Counted from the stretch's first letter, positions 20,070-29,420 are shown. The stretch is DNA of 64,000 nt from Pseudomonas sp. GM50 (GCF_000282375.1 NZ_AKJK01000048.1:26384-90383); one strand, 5' to 3'. The notes: generated by a model not told the origin, from the letters alone. Translations and numbers: made by a program.

Positions 20070-21362
20070 TTATTCCTCGTCCTTGATGGTTTTACCGACA
20101 GGCGCATTGGCGAATTTGAACAGGTAGGAGTAATCGGACTTGTAGGGGCTCTTGACCGGTGTCGCCATGGAGTGGCAATTCATGCAGCTGCTGTTGGGCT
20201 GGATGTAGCTCTCCATGGTCACGTTGGCCGAGAGCGCCGGTGTCGGCTGGCCCAGCGGATTACTGGGGTTATCCGGCATCAGCGGGCGCTGGGTGGTGAT
20301 GAGCTGGTAGTACTTCAACACGCTTCTTTGCAGGTCCGGGTCGGTGCGGTATTGGGTGTTGACTCCATTGGTGACCTCGGCAATCGGGGTAAACCGGTTC
20401 AACGGGTTCGGCGTCTGGAACGTGGTGCCGGGTTTGGGCACGCAGACCAGATGCGCGCCCTGAGTCTGCCAGTCGCAGGGCGACTGGTTGAGGGTGGCGG
20501 CGGGGGCGGTGGAGTTGAAATAGGAATAGGCCGTGCCGGACGTCGGCTGGTCGACCCACACGCCGTTCACCAGCACCTTGGGCGGAACGTTGTCGATCTG
20601 CTCGAAAGTCGACCAGATCCACTGCGGGTAACCGTTCGCCTTGGTGATGATGTGCAGGCCCACCAACCCCAGGTAAGCCTCGGTGACACCGGTGCGCTGG
20701 CCCTGGTCGTCGAACGTGGCCACGCGCGCGAGCATGGTCAGGTAACGGCTGGCATTGTCACGGGTGGTGAGGATGCGCCAGCTCGATTTAACCTCGATGA
20801 CCCCATAGGGGAAGTTGATGTTGTTGGCTTTGGAAACCACATCAGCGTTATAGAAACTGTTGGCGACGATGTAGTTGTAGGAGGTCTCGTTGGCCGAGAT
20901 GTCGTAGTAGGTCGGGTTACCGGCCTGGTCGATCAGCCAGCCGCCGACGGCCTGGTCGACGGCATTCACCTGAGAGCTGTTCTTCAGCGCGGCAATGTTG
21001 ATGATGCCCAGGCTTTTGGCGGCTTGCCGGGTATTCCACGGGCCAGGGTTGGCCCCTTGCGGCAGAAAGATTTCCTCCACGGTCTTGTAGGTCTGCCAGA
21101 CGGTGTAGCCGGGATCCCCAGGCTGTTTGCTGCAGTCGGGATCACCTCGTTGCCCGTTCTGTGCAGGCCAGTTCAAGGCGATGAACATCTGCCAGCTGTA
21201 CTGATCGAACAGGTCCTGGCTGGCCGTGGCGGCCGGTGCGCTGCTGGGAGGCTGGCAGCTGAGGCTGGTGGCCAGCGTCGACGGCATGGGCTGTTCCCGA
21301 GCCAGGCCCGGCAGGCTGGCCAGGCCCAGTAACATCACGGTGAAACGGAGTGTGGTTTTCAT
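20070..21362 (-). CDS. Exported single-haem cytochrome-like protein, copy 2 (430 aa)
   Basis: A signal peptide (MKTTLRFTVMLLGLASLPGLA) leads a 430-residue protein. One haem-binding motif, CMNCH, lies close to the C-terminus (SSCMNCHSMATPVKS). The main body is not a standard cytochrome c fold. It shares blocks with the copy at 24757-25896: QMFIALNWPAQ against WNWFVCLNQPA, VGLHIITKANG against SGLHIINKLNP, and WSTFEQIDN against WTTFENINN. It is expected in the periplasm as an electron-transfer or oxidase partner. It is immediately followed by a VioB-like gene. Confidence 0.7.
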   Translation of the reverse strand: MKTTLRFTVMLLGLASLPGLAREQPMPSTLATSLSCQPPSSAPAATASQDLFDQYSWQMFIALNWPAQNGQRGDPDCSKQPGDPGYTVWQTYKTVEEIFLPQGANPGPWNTRQAAKSLGIINIAALKNSSQVNAVDQAVGGWLIDQAGNPTYYDISANETSYNYIVANSFYNADVVSKANNINFPYGVIEVKSSWRILTTRDNASRYLTMLARVATFDDQGQRTGVTEAYLGLVGLHIITKANGYPQWIWSTFEQIDNVPPKVLVNGVWVDQPTSGTAYSYFNSTAPAATLNQSPCDWQTQGAHLVCVPKPGTTFQTPNPLNRFTPIAEVTNGVNTQYRTDPDLQRSVLKYYQLITTQRPLMPDNPSNPLGQPTPALSANVTMESYIQPNSSCMNCHSMATPVKSPYKSDYSYLFKFANAPVGKTIKDEE

Positions 21363-21381
21363 GGCGATCCTTCGTCATTGG

Positions 21382-22305
21382 TCAGGGTTTGCGCTGCATG
21401 AGCTTGTTCCACTGCGCCTTTTGGCCGTTGCTCTGGGAGGCCGGTGGCTCGAACAACTGGCAGGGCGGCGGATTCGCCGGGCACATCGCGGCCACCTGCG
21501 CCCAGGTCTGGGCCGGGTCCGGTTTGGCGATGCGGAAGTTGGTGTAGTTCTGGCTGACGATGGGCGCATTGGCGACGCTGGTGTCACCGGAGAAAAAGAA
21601 CGACTGGGGATGCCGGTAGGGCGGTTGTCCCGACAGTTTTTTGTAGAAGGCGTAGCCGAACAGGATCGGACCTTGCGGCGATTCGAGGTCCAGTGCATAG
21701 GCCTGCACGCTGCCATCGAGGTTTTTGCTGCGCTCGGCGCTGTAGGGCAGGTGCTGGATGAAGTCTTGGCGCGGCGGATGATTCATCGGCGAAAACATGC
21801 AACAGGCCGGCATGTCCTTGGGGCGATCTTGCGGATAAGTCAGGAAGTACGCCTTGTTGCCCAGGGACACGAAGGAGCAGGTGTAGTTGTTGTTCTTGAT
21901 CGGGAAGATCGGCAGACAGTACTTCTCGTAGTGCTCCATCATGGCGCCGAAGCCGTCGCCATCCGGTGGAATATAGGCGGTGTCGTAATAGCTGGTGCCG
22001 CGGGAGACGGTGTAGTCCGCCGGGGTGAGGGTGGTGGGTGGATTGCTGTAGGGCGGCGGGTTTTTTTCGTAGTTGTGCATCACCCGGTACATGGTCCAGT
22101 CGCTGATCCAGAACGCCGGAAAAAACGGATCGGAAGGGTCGCCCGGTGCGCGTTTGGCGATGCAGTTGCCGTTCTGTTCGTTGCACCCCTCGGTGTTATG
22201 CACCCCCATGGTGAAGTAGACGGCGCCGCTGTCCGCCTGGGCGAAAAGGAACGGGTTGAGCAGCAGGGTCAGCAGCAACAGTCGGTTAAAAATGCTGGCT
22301 TTCAT
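21382..22305 (-). CDS. Secreted protein of unknown function (307 aa)
   Basis: A signal peptide (MKASIFNRLLLLTLLLNPFLFAQA) precedes about 283 residues rich in Pro, Tyr and Asn, with several cysteines (EGCNEQNGNC, ACCMF, MCPANPPPCQLF). This fits a disulphide-bonded periplasmic or secreted protein. No motif or family was recognised. It sits between the two cytochrome/VioB-like pairs, 19 bases before the second cytochrome-like gene, so it is probably part of the same process. Confidence 0.72.
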   Translation of the reverse strand: MKASIFNRLLLLTLLLNPFLFAQADSGAVYFTMGVHNTEGCNEQNGNCIAKRAPGDPSDPFFPAFWISDWTMYRVMHNYEKNPPPYSNPPTTLTPADYTVSRGTSYYDTAYIPPDGDGFGAMMEHYEKYCLPIFPIKNNNYTCSFVSLGNKAYFLTYPQDRPKDMPACCMFSPMNHPPRQDFIQHLPYSAERSKNLDGSVQAYALDLESPQGPILFGYAFYKKLSGQPPYRHPQSFFFSGDTSVANAPIVSQNYTNFRIAKPDPAQTWAQVAAMCPANPPPCQLFEPPASQSNGQKAQWNKLMQRKP

Positions 22306-22323
22306 ATGACACTCCTGTGAAGT

Positions 22324-22349
22324 ACCGGGTGACAGGCTCGTCACCCGGT
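22324..22349. other. Intercistronic perfect hairpin
   Basis: ACCGGGTGAC and GTCACCCGGT form a 10-base-pair stem with a 6-base loop in the only sizeable gap (68 bases) in the downstream half of the ebo-linked unit. No U-tract follows on the coding strand, so it looks like an mRNA-processing or stability element rather than a full terminator. Confidence 0.6.
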
Positions 22350-22373
22350 GGTCCTGCTTGAAGCGTTGTGGTT

Positions 22374-24746
22374 TTAGCTTTGTTCGTAGTCGCTCATGCT
22401 GAGCGGGACGGGTGGGTAATTGCGTTTCACCAGCGACTGTGCCCAGAGCTCCAGTACTGCGCGTCGGCTTTGCGACATGTCACGGGTGATGGGCATGGCG
22501 AGCGTGCTTTCCTCCTGGTACTCCTTGCTGATCAGCACAATCAGTTGGTCAATGGCGCCTTCGATCCGCTCCAGGGAATTGAGCGGCATGTATTTGCTCA
22601 TGATCGGGTACAGGTAATAGAAGGGTTGCAGGATGCGTGGGTAGATGAAGGTCTCCCAGATCAGGACCCGGGCTTCGGTTTTCGTGTAGATCTGGTTCCA
22701 CTCGTTGACGAAGTCCTCCTGCAGTTTCGGTTCCAGCGGCAGCACACGCAAAGGCGCCATGAAGTCGGTATAGGCATCCGTGTAGTTGAAGCTGAAAGGG
22801 ATCTCGGGAGGCTGTTCACCTTCCTGCACGAAGAAACGCAGGGTCGGGAAACCAGGAGCCTGACCTTTGACGGTCAATCGTGCGATGCCCTTGGCGTCGG
22901 TCTGTATGTGCGTCACGCAATAGTTCACGGTACTGCTTTGAGGATCTTGCAGTTTGCCTTCCATGGCGATGGAATTACTGAAGCCCAGGCTGGGGGCCAG
23001 GGCGACCGAGGCGGGTGTCGACAGGTATTGTTGATAGGTGACGGGGATCGACACATCGGCTGGCGCGTCGACGTGTAACGCCATGAGCCGGCGGCCACTG
23101 CCCGTGCTTGCCAGGCTGTGTTCGCTGGGGCTATCGATAAATTGCGGCAGATTGGATTTGTTGTTTTTTCGGTTAAGGGGATAGTCGTGGAACAACGTGA
23201 AGTCGGCCTTGTTGCTGAACGCCAGGTAGTAGTTGCTGGTACTCAGCATGAAGGCGTTGTCGTACTCCGCTACCCAGAGCACGGTGCCGGCCGGAGCCGG
23301 AAGACCATCGTATTGCACCATGATCTGCAGGGTTCTACTGTCGCCCACATCGATGAAGCTGGCGCTCTCCACCACTTCGGCCGTCCACATCTGCTGGGCG
23401 GAGGCTTGCACCGGTGTTGTGCCTTGCAGTTGCAGTTCCAGCGATCCGGTTTGCAGCTTTTTCTGCGCGTCGGCGCTCAGTGGCAAGTCGAGGATCCCTG
23501 AACGTTTGTCGAACGCTGCCTGTCGATAGTCCTCAAAGCCAAAGCTGGCCAACGGGCTGAATTGCCCGTCCTGGCGTATGCCCAGTTGGTAGTTGCCGGC
23601 ATTGTATTTTTCCGCCACCGGGATGTCGGCAGTCTTGTCGAGCGGATAGAACGGGAAGGTGTTGGAAAGGTCCAGCGACAGGGTATTGGCATGCGCCTGG
23701 ACCGAGATCACACCCAGCGTCATGTTGGTGGGGGGGGAGCCGGGTTTGCAAAGCGGAACGGAACCGCTCGGAACGGGCACCAGGCGCCGACCTGCCGGTG
23801 CGGTCGGGAACTCATCCGCAAACCACAGACCCAGGGTGCCGGCGGTGCGACTGTAGGCCGGGTTGAAGAAAATATCGGCAACGTTATCCAGGCCTTTTTG
23901 ATACATCGCCTGCACGTTGGCCTGTACCTGCGGGTCTGTGGAGTGGGTGTTGATGGGGGGGTAGTTATTGAATATGCCGTTTCTGTCGTAGCAGGTCAGG
24001 TAGGTGGAGAACCTGAACATCAGCCCCTGGGCTTGTTGTTGCTCCATCTGGTCCTGAAGATCTTTCAACAGTTGCGAGTTGCCGATCACCCACTGCAGGT
24101 TCTCTTTGGGGAAGCAGGTCTGCCAGGTCGTGGTGACATAGAACAGGCCACCCAACGCCCCCCAGTTGAAGTTCAGGAAACGATCGAGCATCCGGTGTTG
24201 ACGTTTGAGCGTCAGGCCGCATTGATCGTCACCCAGCACCAGCTTATCGAAGTACAGCGCGGTGAACGTATTCTGCCAGGGGCTGACATCGACGAACCGG
24301 GCAGGGGTGGGGTTAGTGCTGCCAAGGGGGTTGCCGAACAGCTGGTAACCCTTGTCGATCAGCGCATCCTGGTCGACGTATCCACCGCCGGGAAGTTCGC
24401 CGCCGATGATCACCGACCGGGTCTGGTCATAGTTGACGGTGCCGCAGGCGTTGTCGCCGAACAGGTCCCATTCGGCGGGAATCATCGGGTAGTTACCCGG
24501 ATCGGCGTTGCCCGGGACTTGCTGGGCATAGGCCGGTACATCGCTTAGCGGCAAGGGCGCGATGGTCCAGGGCATCAAGCGGCTGGCGGCGTTCTCGGGA
24601 TTGATGCCGTACTCAGCGAGAAACCGCCAGTTCATCTGCATCTTGACCGCGTCATAGAGCGGCAGCACATCGTTGTTGTTGGCCGTCGGCGGGTTCCAGA
24701 ACATATGGCCGTTGAGGTAGATACGGGGGAAATTCAATACGCTCAT
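22374..24746 (-). CDS. Large protein with VioB/RebD-like N-terminus, copy 1 (790 aa)
   Basis: Function unknown. The opening MSVLNFPRIYLNGHMFWNPP followed by TANNN is very close to the VioB/RebD start. A later LSLDLSNTFPFYPLDK block parallels the corresponding segment in VioB and in the 602-residue paralogue. Its C-terminal region (IMSKYMPLNSLERI ... LAMPITRDMSQSRRAVLELW) matches the paralogue's end. It is about 190 residues longer, mainly in the middle. No signal peptide, hence probably cytoplasmic. Start chosen at 24746. It lies 10 bases after the cytochrome-like gene. The paired arrangement repeats at 18258-21362, which argues that the two proteins act together. Confidence 0.66.
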   Translation of the reverse strand: MSVLNFPRIYLNGHMFWNPPTANNNDVLPLYDAVKMQMNWRFLAEYGINPENAASRLMPWTIAPLPLSDVPAYAQQVPGNADPGNYPMIPAEWDLFGDNACGTVNYDQTRSVIIGGELPGGGYVDQDALIDKGYQLFGNPLGSTNPTPARFVDVSPWQNTFTALYFDKLVLGDDQCGLTLKRQHRMLDRFLNFNWGALGGLFYVTTTWQTCFPKENLQWVIGNSQLLKDLQDQMEQQQAQGLMFRFSTYLTCYDRNGIFNNYPPINTHSTDPQVQANVQAMYQKGLDNVADIFFNPAYSRTAGTLGLWFADEFPTAPAGRRLVPVPSGSVPLCKPGSPPTNMTLGVISVQAHANTLSLDLSNTFPFYPLDKTADIPVAEKYNAGNYQLGIRQDGQFSPLASFGFEDYRQAAFDKRSGILDLPLSADAQKKLQTGSLELQLQGTTPVQASAQQMWTAEVVESASFIDVGDSRTLQIMVQYDGLPAPAGTVLWVAEYDNAFMLSTSNYYLAFSNKADFTLFHDYPLNRKNNKSNLPQFIDSPSEHSLASTGSGRRLMALHVDAPADVSIPVTYQQYLSTPASVALAPSLGFSNSIAMEGKLQDPQSSTVNYCVTHIQTDAKGIARLTVKGQAPGFPTLRFFVQEGEQPPEIPFSFNYTDAYTDFMAPLRVLPLEPKLQEDFVNEWNQIYTKTEARVLIWETFIYPRILQPFYYLYPIMSKYMPLNSLERIEGAIDQLIVLISKEYQEESTLAMPITRDMSQSRRAVLELWAQSLVKRNYPPVPLSMSDYEQS

Positions 24747-24756
24747 GTCATGCTCC

Positions 24757-25896
24757 TTAGCGTTGCCACTGGGCGCGTTTGAGCGACCAGACAAAGTCCA
24801 GTTTGTTGTAACCGGCAAAGGCCGAGTCCGGCAGAGGGGCGGTGGGGTAGACGATGCCGCCCTGTTCTTTCATGGCGAAGTTGAAATAGCCCTTTTTCGC
24901 CGAATAGGCAGCGGTGTCGTGGCAGGCAAAACATGACGACTGGCTCTGAAAGGCGGACTCCAGCTGAGAATTGGCCAGCAACGTCGGGTTGGTTTTGGAC
25001 TGGACGGCGATCAGCTCGTACTTCGACAACCCGGGGTATTGGGCCTGGAATTGGCTATTGACGGGCTTGGCAGCGGCTATCGGCCCGGTGCTGTTGGTCA
25101 TCGGGGTGGGCGGGATGGCGTTGGAGACGGTGTACTTGCTGTTGTTGATGTTTTCGAAAGTGGTCCAGACCCAACCGGGATTGAGTTTGTTGATAATGTG
25201 CAAGCCGCTCAGCGCTGCATAACCGACCTGGTATTTGCCGTCTTGCAGGTAATAGGCCTGGGCGATGTAGTAACCGTCGTTTTCCAGTGTCTGTTTGTAG
25301 GTCGCGTCGGAGCCGATCCACAGCCAGGCGGATTTCAACTCCCAGGCGATGGAGGGGAACTCCAGATTGCTGGTCAAGGCGGCCTGGCCGTTCATGTTGT
25401 AGACCTGGCGTTGCACCACATAATCGAAAGTGCCTTCGCCCATCAGCAACTGAAAACGCACGGGTTTGCCTGTTTCTGACGCTGGCACCGCACCGCCCAT
25501 TTCCAGAATCATGCCATCGACCTGTTGCGTGGCATTGAGGTTATGGAAGGTTCGGGAGAGGTCCATTCCCTGCGCCTTGGCTTGTGTAAGCACGGCGTCC
25601 GGTGGCGGCACGGACGTGCCATAAGGGGCGGGCTTGGCGCCATTGGCCAGGTAGACCTGGTCGGAGGGCTTCATGGATTCCCACTCACGGTTGGGGCTCC
25701 CCGTGGCGGCAGGCTGGTTCAGACAGACGAACCAGTTCCAGGCCAGGGTCTCGGGGCTTTGGACAAACTCGGCCCGGGTCTTGTCGACGTTTCCTCCAAA
25801 CTGCAGGAAGTTGCTGCAGTCGAAGTTGTTGGTGTTCTCGGCCTGGGCCAAACCGGCCAAGGCACTCAGAACTGTTATAGAAATGGCTCGCCGCAT
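24757..25896 (-). CDS. Exported single-haem cytochrome-like protein, copy 1 (379 aa)
   Basis: A signal peptide (MRRAISITVLSALAGLAQA) precedes a 360-residue mature protein with one CFACH haem motif about 65 residues from the C-terminus (SSCFACHDTAAYSAKKG). It is homologous to the 430-residue copy through the blocks LSGLHIINKLNP and VWTTFENINN. The start at 25896 follows AAGGAG and overlaps the eboF 3' end by 22 bases, which ties this set directly to the ebo cluster. Redox partner and substrate unknown. Confidence 0.72.
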   Translation of the reverse strand: MRRAISITVLSALAGLAQAENTNNFDCSNFLQFGGNVDKTRAEFVQSPETLAWNWFVCLNQPAATGSPNREWESMKPSDQVYLANGAKPAPYGTSVPPPDAVLTQAKAQGMDLSRTFHNLNATQQVDGMILEMGGAVPASETGKPVRFQLLMGEGTFDYVVQRQVYNMNGQAALTSNLEFPSIAWELKSAWLWIGSDATYKQTLENDGYYIAQAYYLQDGKYQVGYAALSGLHIINKLNPGWVWTTFENINNSKYTVSNAIPPTPMTNSTGPIAAAKPVNSQFQAQYPGLSKYELIAVQSKTNPTLLANSQLESAFQSQSSCFACHDTAAYSAKKGYFNFAMKEQGGIVYPTAPLPDSAFAGYNKLDFVWSLKRAQWQR

Positions 25897-27320
25897 GGAA
25901 GCTCCTTGGCATTGGCCGGGTCGGTGTGTGGGTGCCCCAGGAAGTGTTCCAGGAGCAGTTGCTTCACCGCCGTGGCCGCAAGGTGCTGGGGCAACGGCAG
26001 ATCGCAATTGGTGATGAGCAGCGGCCCGGTCTTCTCGCTGGCGGGCAGCCGACCATGGCTGCCGCGGACCAGTCCGGTGTCCAGCGGAATCAGGTCCATG
26101 TAGTAGCGAAAGCCGAGTTTTTTCTGCAACAGACGGCGCGCCACTTTCAGTTTGGGGAAGCGAATGGCGGGGTCGATGAACAGCTCCAGCGGGTCGTAGC
26201 CGGGCTTGCGATGGATGTCCACGGTGCGGGCAAAGTCGGGTGCCTTGCGATCGTCGAACCAGTAGTAATAATCGAACCAGTAACCCGGCGCCGCCACAGT
26301 CACCAGCTCACCACTGCGGGGGTGATCCAGCTGGCAGGCCCGTTGTTCGGCTTTATCCAGCACCTGCTCGATGCCGGGCTGGCGCTGCAACAACGCTTTG
26401 ACCCGAGGGATGTCTTGCGCCTGCTTCACGTAGATGTGTGCGATCTGATGATCGGCCACGGCAAAGGCCGCGCTGGCGCCGGGGTCGAGCAATTCCCACG
26501 TCAGCGATTGACGCACTTGCAACAAGCCTTCCGAGCGCAACAAGCGGTTGATGGACACCGATTGCTGGACGGCTTCGATCCCGTATTCGGATAACAGCAT
26601 CACCGCCGCGCCTTGCTCCTGGGCAAAAGTCAGCAGGCGACCCACTTCACTGTCGATGGCCCGCACCTCGTCGGCAATCGACGGATGATCGGGGCCCAGA
26701 CGCTGCAGGCTGTAGTCGAGATGGGGCAGGTAGACCAACTGCAGGTCGGGTCGGTCGAGCTGGAATTCGGCGATGGCGCAGTCGACAATCCAGCGGCTCG
26801 ATGCGATGCCGGCCGCCGGGCCCCAGAAGCTTGGAAAGGGAAACTCGCCAATCTGCTGCTCGATACGCTCGTGCAACGCTGCCGGTGCCGAATACAGGCC
26901 AAACATTTTGCGGCCATCGGCCGGGTAGTGAGGGCGTGGGGTAATGGCGGCATCCACGTCCGCATACATGTTGTACCACCAGAACAACTGGCTGCAGCGA
27001 AACCCGGGAATCTCACGCTTGAGCTGCTGCCAGACCTTTTCACCCTGGATCAGTGCGTTGGGTTGCAACCAGAAGCGTACTTCGGCCTGATCGCGAAAAT
27101 ACCAGCCATTGCCGACGATGCCGTGCTCCGACGGCGACAGACCGGTGAGGATCGAGGCCTGCACCGTAGAGGTGACGGCCGGAAACACCGGTTGCAGGCT
27201 GGCCATTTTTGCCGTTTTCAACAGGGCATTGATGTGGGGCGTCGCCGCTCCCAGCAGCGCCGGTGTCAGCCCCACCACGTTGATCAGCAGCAGCGGTTGA
27301 CGCGGGTGATCAGAGGGCAT
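25875..27320 (-). CDS. eboF: EboF-type alkaline-phosphatase/nucleotide-pyrophosphatase superfamily protein
   Basis: A 481-residue member of the alkaline phosphatase superfamily (type I phosphodiesterase branch). PVFPAVTSTVQASILTGLSP carries the metal-binding and nucleophile Thr region (about 46-65), and ALSEYGIE-type metal ligands appear as LLSEYGIEAVQ. No signal peptide. The last of six ebo genes, overlapping eboE by 11 bases. In cyanobacteria and in P. fluorescens NZI7 the ebo/edb genes are linked to export or making of small protective or repellent molecules; the reaction of EboF is not established. Confidence 0.85.
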   Translation of the reverse strand: MPSDHPRQPLLLINVVGLTPALLGAATPHINALLKTAKMASLQPVFPAVTSTVQASILTGLSPSEHGIVGNGWYFRDQAEVRFWLQPNALIQGEKVWQQLKREIPGFRCSQLFWWYNMYADVDAAITPRPHYPADGRKMFGLYSAPAALHERIEQQIGEFPFPSFWGPAAGIASSRWIVDCAIAEFQLDRPDLQLVYLPHLDYSLQRLGPDHPSIADEVRAIDSEVGRLLTFAQEQGAAVMLLSEYGIEAVQQSVSINRLLRSEGLLQVRQSLTWELLDPGASAAFAVADHQIAHIYVKQAQDIPRVKALLQRQPGIEQVLDKAEQRACQLDHPRSGELVTVAAPGYWFDYYYWFDDRKAPDFARTVDIHRKPGYDPLELFIDPAIRFPKLKVARRLLQKKLGFRYYMDLIPLDTGLVRGSHGRLPASEKTGPLLITNCDLPLPQHLAATAVKQLLLEHFLGHPHTDPANAKELPCGEPFL

Positions 27321-28539
27321 CGGCGTACGCCTCCCGCACTTGGGATTGCAGCAATTGGCGCTGCCGCAATTGGTTTTCGACCCAGTGCAGTTCGGCGGCG
27401 ATCCCCTGGAGTTGGGCGTGCTCGGTAGTGGGCCGAAGCGTGGCGGGCAGGACGCCCCAGCTATAGGTTTCCACTTCCAGCACGGGACGAAAATCCGCAT
27501 GGTCTGCGAGAAAATCGAAGGTCTGCGACAGGGCGATCTGACTGCCGCTGAGCTCGGGCAGCAGCAAGTGTTCGCTGAACAGCGGAATGTGGAAATGAAT
27601 CCTCAACTCGGGGTATTGCCCCGGGCGCTTAGCGCAATCGTCGAGCGCGGCGGGAAGGTCCGCCCAGCTCAATAATCGCTCTTGCGTGTCACGGGCTTTC
27701 ACTTGATGCAGATAGGTGGTTTCGGCAAAGTCGCCCAACGTCTTGAGCACGTGTTCGCGTCGGTTATCGTCTTGGGGCAGGCGGCAAATCAGCGCGTTGG
27801 ACAGCTGAATCTTGCCCACGGGCACCCGGGCCTCGCGCAGCCTGTGCAGCGACTGATAACAGTCTTCAAACATCACGGCCTGGTGGCAGACATCAAAGCA
27901 CAGCGCCAAATATTCATGGTGCGGGTCCGTGGCTTGGCAGTGGCGGAAGAAGGCGATGGCCTGTTCGGTATTTTCCAATACGCAATCCGGCTCCATCTCC
28001 AGGCAGAACACGATCTTCTTGCCCGTCTCCCGATGCAGCCTCGCCAGTGAGGCAGTGAGCTGGCGCAACTGATGCTCGGCACGCTGCTGTAACTGCGGAC
28101 TCCAGCTGGCGGCATAGCCCAGCGGCACAGTGGAAATCACTCCCTGGTCACAGTCAGCCGGCAAGGCATCCGTGAGGACCCTGGCCAGATTCAGGCTGTA
28201 CGCCAGCCGTTCCGGATCGGCCCAACTGGGCAAATAGACCTCGGCTTTCACCGCGCCCTGATGAAACTGGCCGTAGGGAAAGCCGTTAAGCGAGGTCAGG
28301 CGCAGGCCGCTGTGTTGCAGCAGGCTCAGGAAGTCCTTGCGCGCCGATGCCTCCTGTAATTCGGACGCGGCGAGGGCGCTGATCCACAGTCCGCTGTCCT
28401 GCTCGTTCAGCCCGCGCAGGGTTCGCACGCCCTGAAAATGCTGTTCGATGGATGACCGTAGCCCAGCCAGATCACGGGTCGGGTGCACGTTGCTGCAATA
28501 ACTGACCTGCGCGGCAGCCCAACCCGTGACGGCACTCAT
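27310..28539 (-). CDS. eboE: EboE-type TIM-barrel (xylose isomerase/AP endonuclease-like) protein
   Basis: A 409-residue TIM-barrel protein of the sugar-phosphate isomerase superfamily. Metal-ligand-like positions are seen in VFCLEMEPDCVLE, LALCFDVCHQAVMFED and LRIHFHIPLF. It opens MSAVTGWAAAQVSYCSNVHP and contains SLNGFPYGQFHQGAVK, a phrase typical of EboE proteins. The ATG at 28539 overlaps the eboB stop (ATGA). The role is unknown; a metal-dependent isomerase or epimerase acting on the EboD product is one possibility. Confidence 0.86.
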   Translation of the reverse strand: MSAVTGWAAAQVSYCSNVHPTRDLAGLRSSIEQHFQGVRTLRGLNEQDSGLWISALAASELQEASARKDFLSLLQHSGLRLTSLNGFPYGQFHQGAVKAEVYLPSWADPERLAYSLNLARVLTDALPADCDQGVISTVPLGYAASWSPQLQQRAEHQLRQLTASLARLHRETGKKIVFCLEMEPDCVLENTEQAIAFFRHCQATDPHHEYLALCFDVCHQAVMFEDCYQSLHRLREARVPVGKIQLSNALICRLPQDDNRREHVLKTLGDFAETTYLHQVKARDTQERLLSWADLPAALDDCAKRPGQYPELRIHFHIPLFSEHLLLPELSGSQIALSQTFDFLADHADFRPVLEVETYSWGVLPATLRPTTEHAQLQGIAAELHWVENQLRQRQLLQSQVREAYADAL

Positions 28540-29420
28540 TTGATCACCGGTTCCTGCCCGCGTAGCGCGGAATTGTCCTGCCACTGCCGACGCTGATCGA
28601 TGGGCAGCGGGGTGCTGACCACGGCTTTGTCCAGTTGGCCGCTTTGGGCAAAAAAGTCCACCGGGTTGTGGAACAGCACCTGTTCGACCTGGGCCTCGCT
28701 GAAGCCGCCATCCAGCATAGCCTGGCCGGTTTTTGGCACTTTGAGCGGATCGCTGATGCCCCAGTCGGCGGCGCTGTTGACCACCATTTTCTCAGTGCCG
28801 TATTCCTTCAACAGGGCGACCATGCGCTGCTCCGACATCTTGGTGTTGGGGTAGATCGAATGGCCGCGCCAGCAGTCGCTGTCCAGCACCAGCGGCAGGG
28901 TCAGTTCATTGAGGTGGTCGATGATCACCAGATGCTCGGCAATCCCCACTTCACGGATCACCGCCAGGGTGCGTTTGGTGCCACCGATCTTGTCGCGGTG
29001 CGGGGTGTGCACCAGCACCGGCAAATTGAATTGCTTGGCCAGCTCCAATTGCGCGGCGAGAAAGCGGTCTTCCTCGGGAGTGATGTCGTCGTAGCCGATT
29101 TCGCCGACCGCCACCACACCGTCTTTCACCAGGTAGCGCGGCAGAATTTCCAACACCTCGTTGGCCACTGACAGGTCATTGGCCTCCTTGGGATTGAGGC
29201 CGATGGTGCAGAAGTGATGGATGCCGAACATGCTGGCGCGAAAGCGCTCCCAGCCCAACAGGGTGTCGAAGTAGTCGATGAAACTGCCGACACTGGTCCT
29301 GGCCTGGCCCTGCCAGAAGGCCGGTTCGATCACCCCGGTGATGCCGGCGGCGGCCATGTTCTGGTAGTCATCGGTGGTGCGGCTGACCATATGAATATGC
29401 GGGTCGAAGTACTTGAGCAT
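28536..29420 (-). CDS. eboB: EboB-type TatD-family metal-dependent hydrolase
   Basis: A 294-residue TatD-like protein. FDPHIHMVSRT carries the H-x-H metal ligands, VAVGEIGYDD the usual Glu, LVHTPHRDK and IIDHLNELT further histidines, and NSAADWGISDP the final Asp. TatD proteins are metal-dependent hydrolases; in ebo clusters the substrate is unknown. It starts 36 bases after eboA and overlaps eboE by four bases. Confidence 0.88.
   Translation of the reverse strand: MLKYFDPHIHMVSRTTDDYQNMAAAGITGVIEPAFWQGQARTSVGSFIDYFDTLLGWERFRASMFGIHHFCTIGLNPKEANDLSVANEVLEILPRYLVKDGVVAVGEIGYDDITPEEDRFLAAQLELAKQFNLPVLVHTPHRDKIGGTKRTLAVIREVGIAEHLVIIDHLNELTLPLVLDSDCWRGHSIYPNTKMSEQRMVALLKEYGTEKMVVNSAADWGISDPLKVPKTGQAMLDGGFSEAQVEQVLFHNPVDFFAQSGQLDKAVVSTPLPIDQRRQWQDNSALRGQEPVIK

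Noticed and set aside
19701..21332. 543-codon plus-strand open frame opposite the cytochrome-like gene
   Set aside because: The opposite frame has a signal peptide, a haem motif and operon continuity; this one is Gly/Val/Arg-rich shadow sequence.
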